Source: Trachythela sp. YZ-2020 (taxonomy: Eukaryota; Cnidaria; Anthozoa; Malacalcyonacea; Clavulariidae). From it: DNA of 64,000 nucleotides. Numbering within the stretch: position 1 is the first letter of the stretch; each line of letters opens with the position of its first letter. The stretch is taken from assembly GCA_016169945.1 (NCBI GenBank), contig JADLSH010000316.1, forward strand, positions 496,001-560,000. Direction: 5' to 3'. Positions 23,422-35,154 of this stretch are shown piece by piece. The notes under the pieces were generated by a model. That model searched no databases. It was not told where the DNA came from and saw nothing but the letters and a program-made list of their open reading frames with translations. A program made the position numbers and the translations under genes.

Positions 23422-24560
23422 CTACTGTGGACGCTTTTGATCTGCAGTGGGAAACGCTTCACACCATTTTGTAAAGTGGTCCATTAAAACCAATATGTGG
23501 CGATTGCCACGACTAGTTTCAGGCAAGGGGCCCATATAGTCTAAAGCCCAAAATGTAAATGGTGTGCTCACTTCTAAACTTTGCAATGGGGCAGTTCCAC
23601 TATTTGCCGTCGGCGCTGGCGCTTTTCTTTTGATGCATACGTCGCAATGGCGGATATAATCTTCAACAGATTTTCGCATATGTGGCCAAAAGAAACGTTT
23701 CCTAATACGGTCTAGTGTTCGTGTGACGCCTAGGTGTCCGGTAAATGGGCTATCATGGGTACCCTTAAGTATTTCGTTTTCTAGTGCTTTGGGTACAACT
23801 ACAACCGGATCGGGATGCGTATTTCGTGTCTTAAGTGACCGATAAAGCAACCCATCTCGAACAAACAACTTTTTGTAATGATGCCAAAATGTTACTAAGT
23901 GACAGTCATGTCGCCATGTCGCAAGCTTCTGTTTTGGTGTGCCGCTAATTTTAAGTTGGATAATTTGAGAAATAATCTGGTCTTCTTGTTGCGCAGTCCG
24001 TAAGTTAATTGTTGGATTAACGCTTATTGCACAATTAGGTTTATCTTCGACAGAGTCCTGTAAATACGATGTCGCAGTGGTATCAGTTTGGCATTCTTGG
24101 ACTGTGTTTTCATGCATGTGAGATTCGCTAGGAATAGGTGCTACAAGACGAGACAGAGCATCGGCATTATTGTGGAGTTTACCTGGCTTATGAATGACTG
24201 AAAATTGAAATTCTTGTAACTCCATTACCCACCTTTCTAACCGTCCTTTAAGACGTATACTATGTAGCCATTTTAAGGCACTATGGTCTGTTATAACCTT
24301 GAACGGGCGGCCTAATAAGTACGTCCGAAAAGTGCGGATACCAAATACAATCGCGAATGCTTCTTTTTCTGTTGTGCAGTATTTTCGCTCCCGGGCGGAC
24401 AAAATTTTAGACGCATATGCTATGGGTCGTTCTTCGCCATTGTCATCAATCTGTGACAATACCGCACCTAGTCCTATATCCGATGCGTCTGTTTGTAGGA
24501 TAAATTCTCGGTCAAATTTGGGATGGACTAGTACCGGCGAATTGCACAGACATGTCTGAA
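23422..24560 (-). pseudogene. Gypsy RNase H and integrase N-terminal half
   Basis: The longest open piece of the element (24459 to 23422, 345 codons) begins inside RNase H (IAYASKILSARERKYCTTEKEAFA and ITDHSALKWL) and runs into integrase. The zinc-binding H-H-C-C region includes HLGVTRTLD and CDVCIKRK, followed by the first catalytic aspartate in ALDYMGPLPE. The RNase H start (DASDIGLGAVLSQ) is upstream and in frame. It ends by frameshift after FPTADQK. Confidence 0.88.
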
Positions 24561-25427
24561 GCGTTGTAAAGCATTTTCACAATCTTGGTTCCATTCAAAC
24601 TGTTTTGTACTGGTTGTTGAGGTCAATTTAGTCAGAGGTGCCGAAATGGCTGCGTAATTCTTAATAAAACGGCGATAATACCCCGATAAACCTAGGAAAC
24701 TTCGGACTTCCTTGACTGTCTTTGGCACCGGAATTTGCTTGATTGCTTCGACCTTTGACGGAACCGGGCTTATACCGTCTTCGGATATCATATGTCCTAA
24801 ATAGTGAACCTTCTTTTGCCGCAAAAGTACATTTTGACACATTTAACCGCAGATTTTGCTGCTGGAAACGAGTTAAAACCGTTCTTAACCTATCACAGTG
24901 TTCGGTAACGCTGTTACTAAATATAATTATGTCGTCCAAATAGCAAAGACATATACTATAAGTAAGACCAGCTAAAACTAGTTCCATGGCTCGCTGGAAC
25001 GTTGCGGGCGCAGTTGCGAGGCCAAAAGGCATTCGGTTGAACTCGTATAAGCCGCTATGCGTGATAAAAGCGGTTTTTCACGATCGTCAGGATGAACTGG
25101 AATTTGCCAATAGCCGCTTTTTAGGTCCAAAGTGGAAAAATACTTCGCGTTTCCCACCGAGTCGAGTAAATCGTCTACCCTTGGCAAGGGATGTGCGTCA
25201 TGACGAGTAATCTGATTAAGTTGCCGGTAATCAATGCAAAAGCGAATATCACCTGATTTTTCGCACTAAAACAATTGGGCTAGCCCATGGGCTGGTGCTA
25301 GGACTTATAATTCCTTGATCTAACATGTCCGAAATTTGTTTGTTTGACTCTTCGCGAAATGCGTATGGCATTCGTCTGGCTCGCTGCCTAATTGGAGAAT
25401 TGTCACCGGTGTCAATTTTGTGCTGCG
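24528..25427 (-). pseudogene. Gypsy reverse transcriptase, frameshifted
   Basis: RT motifs are spread over three overlapping frames. 25187-24978 has FSTLDLKSGYWQIPVHPDD (motif A aspartate). 25032-24661 has MPFGLATAPATFQRAM and the catalytic CYLDDIIIFS. 24842-24528 has the thumb/connection region VHYLGHMISEDGI. All catalytic residues are present, so only indels prevent a continuous polyprotein. Confidence 0.9.
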
Positions 25428-26560
25428 CTACGTTTGTTTTGCTAATTTCACCGCTAAAAGTTCCTCAAACTCTTCTAACACTCGTTTCACTTGTTGTTTT
25501 TCAGAATTACTTAAACCCGGGTCTAGACTAGAATCAATTTTTGACGCCACGTGATCTGCTTTGACGGCATTACAGTTAACCGGATCGTTGTTGTTAGCAA
25601 CGGTCTCTTTCTCGACTAGAGGACAAAATTCCGCCAATTTACAACCTTGTGGTAATTCAATTTCGTTGTCCGTAGTGTTAGCTATTCGAATTGGCACTAT
25701 TTTACCTACAGGAGTAACAACTAAATGAGCTACATGCAAGCCTTTTAAATGTCTAACACTATCTGATTGACTACCTGATATCATACCAACCTGTGAAATG
25801 TTTTTCACCAGCACCTTACCGTCAATTATTATTTCCGATCGAGCCGGAATTGCAATGCCCTTAGGAAGAATAACTTTGTTAACACCTTTCAACTGAGATT
25901 GGACAAGAAGCATGCTTGTTTCAGTGGTTTTACTCGAGTCATCGGGAAGCAACAGGCGGATTTGCCTCTGTGATCACAACTCCGCTCGACTGTACCTTCA
26001 TTGTTGGATGCTCCGCATGTAATGGGAATTTCCATAGGGCCCCACTAACTGAAAACTACTTCGACCTCCCGAAAATCCCTTGAATACCTAATTTGTGCTG
26101 CGTAATAAAGTCCCATCCCAAAACACAATCGTAGGGTATATTACTACTTACAAGAAAACAACTATTATATTTACGTTGAGAATGAGGAAAAGTGACACTT
26201 GTCACAATGTTGCCTTGAATATCTAATTCCCACCTGTAATTGAAGTGCAACGCTGTGATTGCGATTTATCTAATAGAATACAGTCAAAATCGAGAATATT
26301 ATGAATGTTATCATTAATAAAGACTTCATTGATCCAGTATCTAGAAGAGCATTGACCGGTACACCGTCAATGAAACATGTTACGAATGGGTGTGCAGGCA
26401 AGCTCTCATTACAAACATTAGTACTATTAGCATTAAGAGAGTCACAGTGCTTACTTGTTTCGGGGCTGTCTACCGGCCTGTAGTTCCTCGAGACGCCCCT
26501 TGGAAGTTTAAAGGTGCATAGTTTCCACAATCGCGAGCAAAATGTCCATATCTTTGACAT
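25428..26560 (-). pseudogene. Gypsy protease and protease-RT linker
   Basis: 26560-26270 encodes the aspartic protease N-terminal half with the active-site DTG in VNALLDTGSMKS. 26250-26056 holds the rest, with a GWDFI motif typical of the second half. 25952-25428 is the linker common in gypsy polyproteins (IPARSEIIIDG and LPQGCKLAEF). It shows three different frames. Confidence 0.8.
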
Positions 26561-27334
26561 TCATAGCACCGTACATTGGAATGGTTTTGACGTTGGCGTG
26601 GACTGCGGCAATCACGAGCAAGGTGACCTGGTTTTCCACATTGAAAACATGTAGCTTTCGATCGCTGTCGATTTATAGGTTGGTTAACTGCGGCGGCATA
26701 GAACTGTTCTGAAGTGGCCATCTGATCTTCGAGCGCCTTCTGTCGAGTGGCAAGTTCGTTCATGAGACCCACGAGTTGGTCCATGTCGGCGTTCGGTTTG
26801 GGTGTTGCGGAGCTGGCGTTGGTTGTAAAGGATGAGTCGTGTTCTTCAATCGCACGATAACGCTGAACAAAGCCTAGCATTTCGTTCACGTTTGGTGTGG
26901 GGTATGAGCCAAAAGCTTCCTCTCATTGGTTTGGGTAGACCACGCATAAATTGGCGCGACAAAAGTGCAGATGTGGCTTCGTCACCGAGCGTTGGGTCGG
27001 CTTTTTCCAGAAGTTGTTCCAGCTCCCACTTGAAAACTGATGGGTCTTCACCGCTCCGAAGCATTCGGGCCTCAAACTTGGCATAATAATTTTCCCTCTC
27101 GACTGGTGGGCACAGGGCTTGTTTCAAGCGCTTCGTCGCGGCGTCGTATGTGGCTCTCTCCTCGGCAGGAATGGCGTAGAAATGACTAGACGCGCGGCCA
27201 CGGAGAAACGCAGGCAATTTCTTGATCTTGTCGTCGTCTTTCCAACCATTGGCTACAGCACATGCATCAAACTCTCTTAGCCAGGCGACAACGTCGTCTC
27301 CGTCGAATTTTGTTGGCAGAATGCTCGTTGACAT
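26470..27334 (-). pseudogene. Gypsy gag with two zinc knuckles, frameshifted
   Basis: The likely start is the ATG at 27334 (MSTSILPTKFDGDD). The capsid-like part (27334-26846) has the usual WLREFDACAVANGW and LPAFLRGRASSHFY blocks. After a frameshift around 26850-26889 the nucleocapsid part follows with two CCHC knuckles, CFQCGKPGHLARDC and CYECQRYGHFARDC. Confidence 0.9.
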
Positions 27335-27353
27335 GATTTCGTTTTTTGTTTTA

Positions 27354-27365
27354 CCGCTGCCACCA
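27354..27365 (-). promoter_or_regulatory. Primer-binding site of the gypsy element
   Basis: TGGTGGCAGCGG begins two bases inside the 5' LTR on the minus strand. It starts with TGG, the complement of a tRNA CCA end. I cannot assign the tRNA from memory. Confidence 0.6.
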
Positions 27366-27367
27366 AT

Positions 27368-27577
27368 TGTAGCGTGCCGATACTCAATAGACTTCACGAA
27401 CTCGGTTTTAAACTCTTTATTTCCCAGTTATATTACAGAGGCTACAGCCTTTCATGTGCGACCCTCTCGCTCTGAGGTGCGCGTTCACTCTCTCGTCATC
27501 GGCTCAAGTCATTGTCTAGATCATCCACTGTCCGGAAACCACATCGGTTTCACATTACATATTGTATACACGTTACA
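27368..27577 (-). repeat. 5' LTR of the gypsy element
   Basis: 210 bases, apparently identical to 22255-22464. On the coding strand this is the upstream LTR and so would carry the promoter. Confidence 0.95.
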
Positions 27578-27727
27578 CTCGCATGAAAATAACAGATAGT
27601 TCATAGGTTATAGTTGACAACAACGTTAGTATAAAAAAGGTTTAAATATCAAATTTTGGAGCGAAATTAAAAGCAGCCGACCGGCGCTAAGTGCATGTCA
27701 CACAGGAGAAAACACAATATTAGCAGG

Positions 27728-28600
27728 GCCGTCCTCAGAAAATTTATCAGGGGGGGTGTGAGGTCCTTTCAACCGACTGACTAACGAACTTGTACCGACT
27801 ACATTATATGGATTAATGGATAGAACCTCGTCAAGTTCCCGATGAAGGTCTACTAAATGACGCCCGTTAATTCAATATCGCACAGTAATCGACGTAGTTA
27901 TATTTTATTATCGTTGATTATATATAAACAACACATTTAACTTTAAATTTAAATGTAGAAAGTTAACGTACTAATGTATTACTCTTAATGTAGTCATGTA
28001 GAAATCACTCTACTTGTCCGTGATGAATTAATGAGTTAATCTTTTAACTCTTTCGTGTTAAATCGTACACGTCTTTTTTTCAAATTTACCCAGTTTTGAA
28101 TAACTGCTCGCAGATCCAACGCCTTTGAAATATCTTTTTCACATGAAATTAGCATCACAGATTCTAACCGATTTTGAAGCATAGTGCTTCGTAGTTTGTT
28201 CTTTACCACTTTAAGTTTGCTAAATGATCTTTCATTTGAAGCAACAGTGACTGGTGCTGTCTGAAGAAAAGTAAGGGCGTTCTTACATGCGTGGTAAACA
28301 AGCCTTTTTTCACTTACGAAGGCAGCAACCTCTTGGACTGACTGATTTTTTAACGGTATTCCATCTTTCATCTCTTCTCTGAGAATACTCAGGTCTCCAA
28401 TAAGGTTTCCGCTTTGTATGCTTCCGCCCAGCAATATGCACAAGCTCTCTACTGATTCTTCATTGATTTCTTTCCAAGGAGGCAGCAAGACCGAAAAGGG
28501 TTCAATGGTTGCAAAAACCCGATTCCAGTTCTCTCTACAATCTGTAATAAGTTGATCAAGAACAGAGATGTCTCATGTCATTACGCCATCTCACGTCGAT
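27728..28600 (-). mobile_element. hAT transposon 3' part (ZMYM1-like transposase fragment)
   Basis: The minus frame 28488-28036, extendable upstream through about 28560, contains the hAT C-terminal dimerisation region: TAPVTVASNERSFSKLKVVK followed by LRSTMLQNRLESVMLISCEKD. Between that and a possible hAT terminus, CAGGGCCGTCCTCAG at 27728, there are about 300 non-coding bases, which is the expected layout of a hAT 3' end. The upstream catalytic domain is missing: a stop occurs just beyond the DISVLDQLI segment, and a (CAA)n tract follows at 28676. It is a truncated element. Confidence 0.8.
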
Positions 28601-28673
28601 CCCCTTGACGTTCACGTCCTTGATCAAATTCTGTCTATTGACGCTTCAGACCAACATTCAATAAGTTCAATCG

Positions 28674-28907
<234 letters not shown>

Positions 28908-29345
28908 TTAATGACCCAAGCTGTTGATATAAAACCGTATTTATAAAAACACAATTCAAACAAAACATATTTTGTGGGAGAAGGGGTGTGAAGACTCATA
29001 TTATGACAAACATCATCCCTACTCACGTCACACCTTAAGCTGAACTGATTGACTGAACTGAATGCTCTGACCATAAAGCAGAGCCTTGCCAGGGGTAGCT
29101 ATTCCCTGACGACCCTGAACCAAGAAACACTTGGACAGTCCTTAACCTGACCAAGGGGAATGAAACCCCTATGGACAGTCCTTAACCTGACCCAGAGTGC
29201 TAGACCCATACGGGCAGTCCTTAACCTGACCAAGGGGCGATAAACCCCTATATGGACAGTCCTTAATTATATGGTATATGTGTGACGTATATTGAGTCTA
29301 TGGGCCTGAAGTTGACATTTTGGGAGACTTCAACCGAACCACAAA
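28908..29345. repeat. Repeat module Y, copy 1
   Basis: It is a direct repeat of 30019-30450 with small indels. Inside it a shorter unit recurs four times: GGACAGTCCTTAACCTGACC and variants (about 29130-29270). It follows the (CAA)n tract directly. No gene. Confidence 0.9.
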
Positions 29346-29662
29346 TTTATTAACCAAAATAACAAAATAGTCTGCGACCGAAAACGTTAGTTTTAACTAT
29401 ATACATACTAAAGTAAAGGCATTATCTAGCAGCAACATTGTTTGTGTCTCTTTCCAAAATGTCCTTTCTCGAGTCCTTGATCCAGTATATGGTGTTGAAG
29501 ACAGTTGATGATAGCTGCTTCCATTTTTATATAATAGCTATTATTTCCACTGATATATTAACTACCAATATTATATCGATGAATTTGCAATTTTGAACAT
29601 ATTCAAGGTAACTCTAACTTAGAGCAAACGTCAGGCTGAATAGCCAAGGAGGTGGGTGGGGG

Positions 29663-30018
29663 TAAATTATTTCAATAACTTGAGTAAGCGAAGCGCTCAG
29701 TATAAATGATATGATCTTGTTAGCATCCTGCAAGTTATGCGCTAATTAACTTGTATTATATTGCGCGTTATGATTGGTCAATTTGTTAGTAGGAAGCGTT
29801 AGCATGCAATATCAGGGCTGCTCACGTGAAAGCATGCCCAATGATGAAATGATCTTTGAACTATCTGTCAATAAGTAAAACTAAACAATGCATTCCTTGA
29901 GGCCAGGACGGAAGGAATCACCGCCTTTGAGACAGAAACTTATCTGATATCTTGCTTAACATACTAACTTCAACGCGTTGTCTCATTAACTTAAATTTAT
30001 ATTGTCTATAAATTTGCT
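29663..30018. repeat. Repeat module X, copy 1
   Basis: It is nearly identical to 32796-33148. Here it joins module Y directly (GCTTTAATGACCC), whereas copy 2 is followed by an (AAC)n tract. It contains TTGCGCGTTATGATTGG and a GAGGCCAGGACGGAAGG block. No reading frame is conserved. Confidence 0.9.
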
Positions 30019-30450
30019 TTAATGACCCAAGCTGTTGATATAAAACCGTATTTATAAAAACACAATTCAAACAAAACATATTTTGTGGGAGAAGGGTTCT
30101 GGGGTGTGAAGACTCATATTATCATCCCCACTCACGTCACACCTTAAGCTGAACTGATTGACTGAACTGAATGCTCTGACCATAAAGCAGAGCCTTGCCA
30201 GGTAGCTATTCCCTGACGACCCTGAACCAAGAAACACTTGGACAGTCCTTAACCTGACCAAGGGGAATGAAACCCTATGGACAGTCCTTAACCTGACCCA
30301 GAGTGCTAGACCCATACGGGCAGTCCTTAACCTGACCAAGGGCGATAAACCCCTATATGGACAGTCCTTAATTATATGGTATATGTGTGACGTATATTGA
30401 GTCTATGGGCCTGAAGTTGACATTTTGGGAGACTTCAACCCCACAAATAC
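30019..30450. repeat. Repeat module Y, copy 2
   Basis: Second copy of the module at 28908-29345, with the same internal CAGTCCTTAACCTGACC units. Copy 2 lacks the (CAA)n tract before it. Confidence 0.9.
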
Positions 30451-32212
30451 ACAGAATGTGTATTCCCCATAGACGAAAAGACCTTCTCCCCATTTTTAAA
30501 ATGAAGAATTGTTATGTATTTAGCCTTATTGTTAGAGTGGCTGATTTGAGCATTACCATCACTCATATTACAGCTGGAATGTCAGGAGGCCAGGAAAAAC
30601 CTACGATACAGGAAACCTGGATGGGGCCAAGACAATTGACCAGCAGCTTCCCCACAAAGCTTCTATCTTACAAGTTCTCGATTGGAGTGTTGATAACACG
30701 ACAAACAGAGCTGAATATATCAAGACATACGTCTTGTTATTTATTTGTTTATTTGAGCATTCTTTAAATCGTTTTGTTTTCTTGTTGTGATTGTTCCCTC
30801 GATAAAAACCAAAATTATAGTATGATGTTGTATACATGCAGGCATTGACATTGGAAAGTAGCTTGAGCCTCGGCTTTAGATATTTGGTTTCATGCAAACA
30901 AAGCAAATATAATGCGGATCATGCATAAAAGTGCAAACAAATTTTGTAGGCATATAGATCATATGTGTATTCAAACTAGAACTCTTTCTATATCTGAAAC
31001 AATATATTATAGAAATGTATCCACATTCAAGCAACATCAGATCTTACAGAATGTGATTCAATCTTATGTTATAACCACAAACAACTTATTGTATTGGCAT
31101 GCTTTCAAAGGATGAACTATTGTTATCAATTACTTTAATCTTTATAATGACCGACTAAAATTGAATTGGCGTAGCACAATATATTGCCTGTATACTTCAT
31201 TTAATTTAAATATGTGCTATGTCCCTAACCAAATAAGGTAGAAATTAAATACAAATCAAATCAATGCCAATTTTCCACTGCAGGAAAAAATAAAAAATAA
31301 ATAGATTAATTTATTAGAATATGTATAGTTAAAAACTTGGAGGCAATCAGTGAAACAGATCGAGACTTGCGCCAAACTCATTTCGTGAGGAATGCAAGTT
31401 TTGGAGTGATATATAGTCGATGAATCACAATAATTATAGAAATATATATACTGCCAAACTATATCTATCTATAACTTGGAGCTTAAGATTAGCTCCGTTT
31501 CAGTAAAAACGAATAATATAGTAACAGAATTATATAGCTATCATTCACGAGTAGATATATGTAAACAGTTAGGCAAACCCTCCCGACTATTTCTCAAATT
31601 AACGTAAGTGCATGTACAGTAAGTGTCGCGAATGCTGATAGAGCATAGCAAATCAAAGTATACTTTTGTCGGGGTATGTTTTAGTTTTCGATATATACTG
31701 ATGTGTGGACTATGCCTATGGTATACATCTTACAAATAGATTGAAATTTGAACTAAGTAACTATAAACTTTATCATCATTATAATTCATGCAACAAGATA
31801 GGTGCAGCCAATTTAGCGATCATGGTTGGATGAATGATATTCTTTTCTATATTTATGATTGTAGGGTGAATATAGTGTGTGACAAAGCTGCCGAGCTTTT
31901 CCAGCCTCAAAACAATGATCGAACTTTGGACTCAAATACGTCAATCAAATATATTACCAGCTGCATGCGCATTAACAAAACGAGACATACTAAATGTATC
32001 GATAGACAGATACAGTCAACTCTCGTTATAGCGCACATGAATTTTATGTTGGTTTAAAACGAAATATAACGCAATCAATTGAATTCGCCTGTATACTTAC
32101 AATACCCAAGCTAAGCGATGGCAAATCCCCCCTTAACTACACATTTTGTATCAATCAGTGGTATAATCCAATTCCTTGTTAATCCCAGTGTTCTATGATA
32201 TCCACATCTGGT
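30451..32212. other. No recognised feature
   Basis: AT-rich, with only short chance frames on both strands and no recognisable motif. Confidence 0.5.
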
Positions 32213-32815
32213 CGTAGCGTTTCTTTCTGTTATAATGCCGCCGCAGCCACTCCGTTGCGTAGGACCAACTTTATACGTATTTAAACTGATATATTTCTTT
32301 GTTCATTAGAGGAATAGATGCCCCGGCGGCGGCGGTAATTGCTCCGCGTTGTCGTTGAGTTCTGTTTGACTAACTGCGTCGTCGCTCGCGATACACCCGT
32401 TGTTGCATATATACGGTAATATGTACCATCTGAAATCGCTGTCCAAAGCAGTTCGCGTGCATAATCAGTAGACTTTCATTCTTGAAAATTCGTTTCGTAA
32501 CTTGAGTAAGTAGCGTTTCTTTCTATTCTAATGCCGACGCAGCTGTTCCGTTGCGTAGGACTAACTTATACGTATTTAAACTGATATATTTCTTTGTTCA
32601 TGAGAGGAATGGATGCCGGTACTTGCTTCGCGTTGCCGTTGAGTTCTGTTTGACTAACTGCGTCGTCGCTGTCCACACTGCCTGTTGTTGTATATACACG
32701 ATAATATGTCCATCGTTAGATCGCGCACCGCCGCATCATACCATCGCCGTCCAAAGCAGTTCGCGTGCATAAACGGTAAACTTTCATGTTGAAAATTATT
32801 TCAATAACTTGAGTA
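32213..32815. repeat. Tandem duplication of a 300-bp unit
   Basis: 32213-32507 and 32508-32815 are diverged tandem copies, both starting GTAGCGTTTCTTTCT and ending with a GTAACTTGAGTAAG or ATAACTTGAGTAAG segment. The second copy runs into module X, whose start shares that ending. The two units differ by substitutions and by a GC-rich CGGCGGCGGCGG stretch in the first only. Confidence 0.8.
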
Positions 32816-33149
32816 AGCGAAGCGCTCAGTATAAATGATATGATCTTGTTAGCATCCTGCAAGTTATGCGCTAATTAACTTGTATTATATTGCGCGTTAT
32901 GATTGGTCAATTTGTTAGTAGGAAGCGTTAGCATGCAATATCCAGGGCTGCTCACGTGAAAGCATGCCCAATGATGAAAATGATCTTTGAACTATCTGTC
33001 AATAAGTAAAACTAAACAATGCATTCCTTGAGGCCAGGACGGAAGGAATCACCGCCTTTGAGACAGAAACTTATCTGATATCTTGCTTAACATACTAACT
33101 TCAACGCGTTGTCTCATTAACTTAAATTTATATTGTCTATAAATTTGCT

Positions 33150-33205
<56 letters not shown>
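32796..33205. repeat. Repeat module X, copy 2, followed by (AAC)n
   Basis: 32796-33148 repeats 29663-30018 with only a few differences. It is followed at about 33149-33205 by AAC repeats that close with the inverted AATTGTTATTGTTGTTT. This is the X-(CAA)n half of the modular element. Confidence 0.9.
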
Positions 33206-33206
<1 letters not shown>

Positions 33207-33529
33207 TGTTATTGTTGTTTTAAAATTGTTATTTTATATGTGGAATTGTAACAGTTTTATACAAGAAAGACGGTAACATTTGGGGGCTTAGGGCCATGTA
33301 TCACAGTTCCCACAGGCAAAATCAAGCTTGCATGCAATAATGTTATACTGATACAGTCAACATAAATATTGAAATTAATACGTTTGACCAATAAAACATT
33401 TTACACTGCACGCCATTCCCAAATATTTCAAAGATATATTTCAAAGTGGCACTTCAGCTGGACATAAAGAGCGATCCGCACTTTAGTCCCAAGTCTCAAC
33501 CCACGCGCCACAAAACGGGTTGGGATAAA

Positions 33530-35130
33530 ACACGGATACGGATGGCACGGATACGGATACGGATACGGATACGGATACGGATACGGATACGGATACGGAT
33601 ACGGATACGGATACGGATGGCACGGATACGGATGGCACGGATACGGATACGGATGAGGGGATAAAACACGGATATGGGGATAAAGCACGGATAAGGGGAT
33701 AAAACACGGATGAGGGGTAAAACACGGATGGGGGGATAAAACACGGATGGGGGGATAAAACACGGATGAGGCGATAAAACACGGATATGGGGAACACGGA
33801 TGAGGATAAAACTCGGATGAGGAGATAAAACACGGATGGGGATAAAACACGGATGAGGATAAAACACGGATTGGGGATAAAACACAGATGAGGATAAACA
33901 CAGATGGGATACAAACACGGATAAACACGGATAATAAAACACGGAGGATGTAAAAACACGGATGGGCGGATAAAACACGGATTGGATAAAATGAGGGGAT
34001 AAAACATGGAACACGGATGAGGATAAAACACGGATGAGGATAATACACAGATATGGGGATAAAACAAAATACACGGATATGGGATGAGGATAAAACGCGG
34101 ATAAAACGCGGATTAAACTAGATAACCTTAAAATTAAACTTGCCACACTCTCATGAGGTTGTATTCCCATGCTTATATATACAACATAATAATCTACGCC
34201 ATAACACGCCGGCAGATTACAAGGCGAATTTATAGTTTGATAACCACAAAAAGTACGCGTTTGTCATTTAATTTATGTTACCGGGTTAAATGTTTTCTTA
34301 TAATAAATGTTCACATAACTTTAACTAAAAAGTGTTATCCTTATACAAGCAAAATTCATGTATATCTACGTATATCAGCCTTTTAATAGAAACTTTACTT
34401 CTATGCTAGTCTACGGGTTCCAGTTTTAGAAGAGAGTATATCAACGTTTATTTGTCAGTACATTTAAATACTAAAAAATGTTGGGCAATTATTATCTCAT
34501 CCACAGAATAGGGAATCCACAGAACTCCCTATTCTGTGCCTCATCCGTGTTTTATCCCCATATCCGTGTTTTACCCCCTCATCCGTGTTTTATCCCCCAA
34601 TCCGTGTTTTATCCCCTCATCCGTATTTTATCCCCTCATCCGTGTTTTATCCCCTCATCCGTATTTTATCCCCTCATCCGTGTTTTATCCCCCCATCCGT
34701 GTTTTATCCCCAATCCGTGTTTTATCCCCCCATCCGTGTTTTATCCCCTCATCCGTGTTTTATCCCCTCATCCGTGTTTTATCCCCATATCTGTGTTTTA
34801 TCCCCTCATCCGTGTTTTATCCCCTCATCCGTATTTTACCCCCCCCCCCATCCGTGTTTTATCCCCTCATCCGTGTTTTATCCCCCCATCCGTGTTTTAT
34901 CCCCTTATCCGTGTTTTATCCCCTCATCCGTGTCATATTCGTGTTTTATCCACTCATCCGTGTTTTATCCCCCCATCCGTGTTTTATCCCCCCATCTGTG
35001 TTTTATCCGTGTTTTATCCACTCATCCGTGTTTTATCCCCCCATCCGTGTTTTATCCCCCCATCCGTGTTTTATCCCCATATCCGTGTTTTATCCCCTCA
35101 TCCGTATCCGTATCCGTGCCATCCGTATTC
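33530..35130. mobile_element. Foldback element with large minisatellite arms
   Basis: The left arm (about 33530-34110) is built from CGGATA hexamers then a roughly 17-20-bp unit of type GGATAAAACACGGATGAGGG. The right arm (about 34540-35130) is the same array inverted, ending in TCCGTATCCGTGCCATCCG. Both outer tips share ATACGGATGGCACGGATACG. The centre (about 34111-34530) is unique and AT-rich. The design parallels 1574-2933 with a different repeat unit. Exact ends and target duplication are not resolvable by eye. All long frames here arise from the minisatellite. Confidence 0.75.
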
Positions 35131-35154
35131 GGTTTCGAATCAGTAATAATTGCG

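Larger units (their letters stand above)
22255..27577 (-). mobile_element. Complete Ty3/gypsy LTR retrotransposon
   Basis: This 5.3-kb element on the minus strand has two 210-bp LTRs starting TGTAGCG and ending GTTACA. The 4-bp duplication CTCG lies at 22251-22254 and 27578-27581. Gene order in the direction of transcription is gag, protease, RT, RNase H, integrase, which defines the Ty3/gypsy (Metaviridae) arrangement. The LTRs look identical, implying very recent insertion, yet the coding region is split into about ten frame pieces. No envelope-like frame is seen. The polypurine tract next to the 3' LTR is AGGGAGATGG (minus strand, 22465-22474). Confidence 0.95.

Noticed and set aside
33428..34170. 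Long overlapping frames on several strands (up to 224 codons)
   Set aside because: All come from the GGATAAAACACGG minisatellite, whose units lack stops in several frames.
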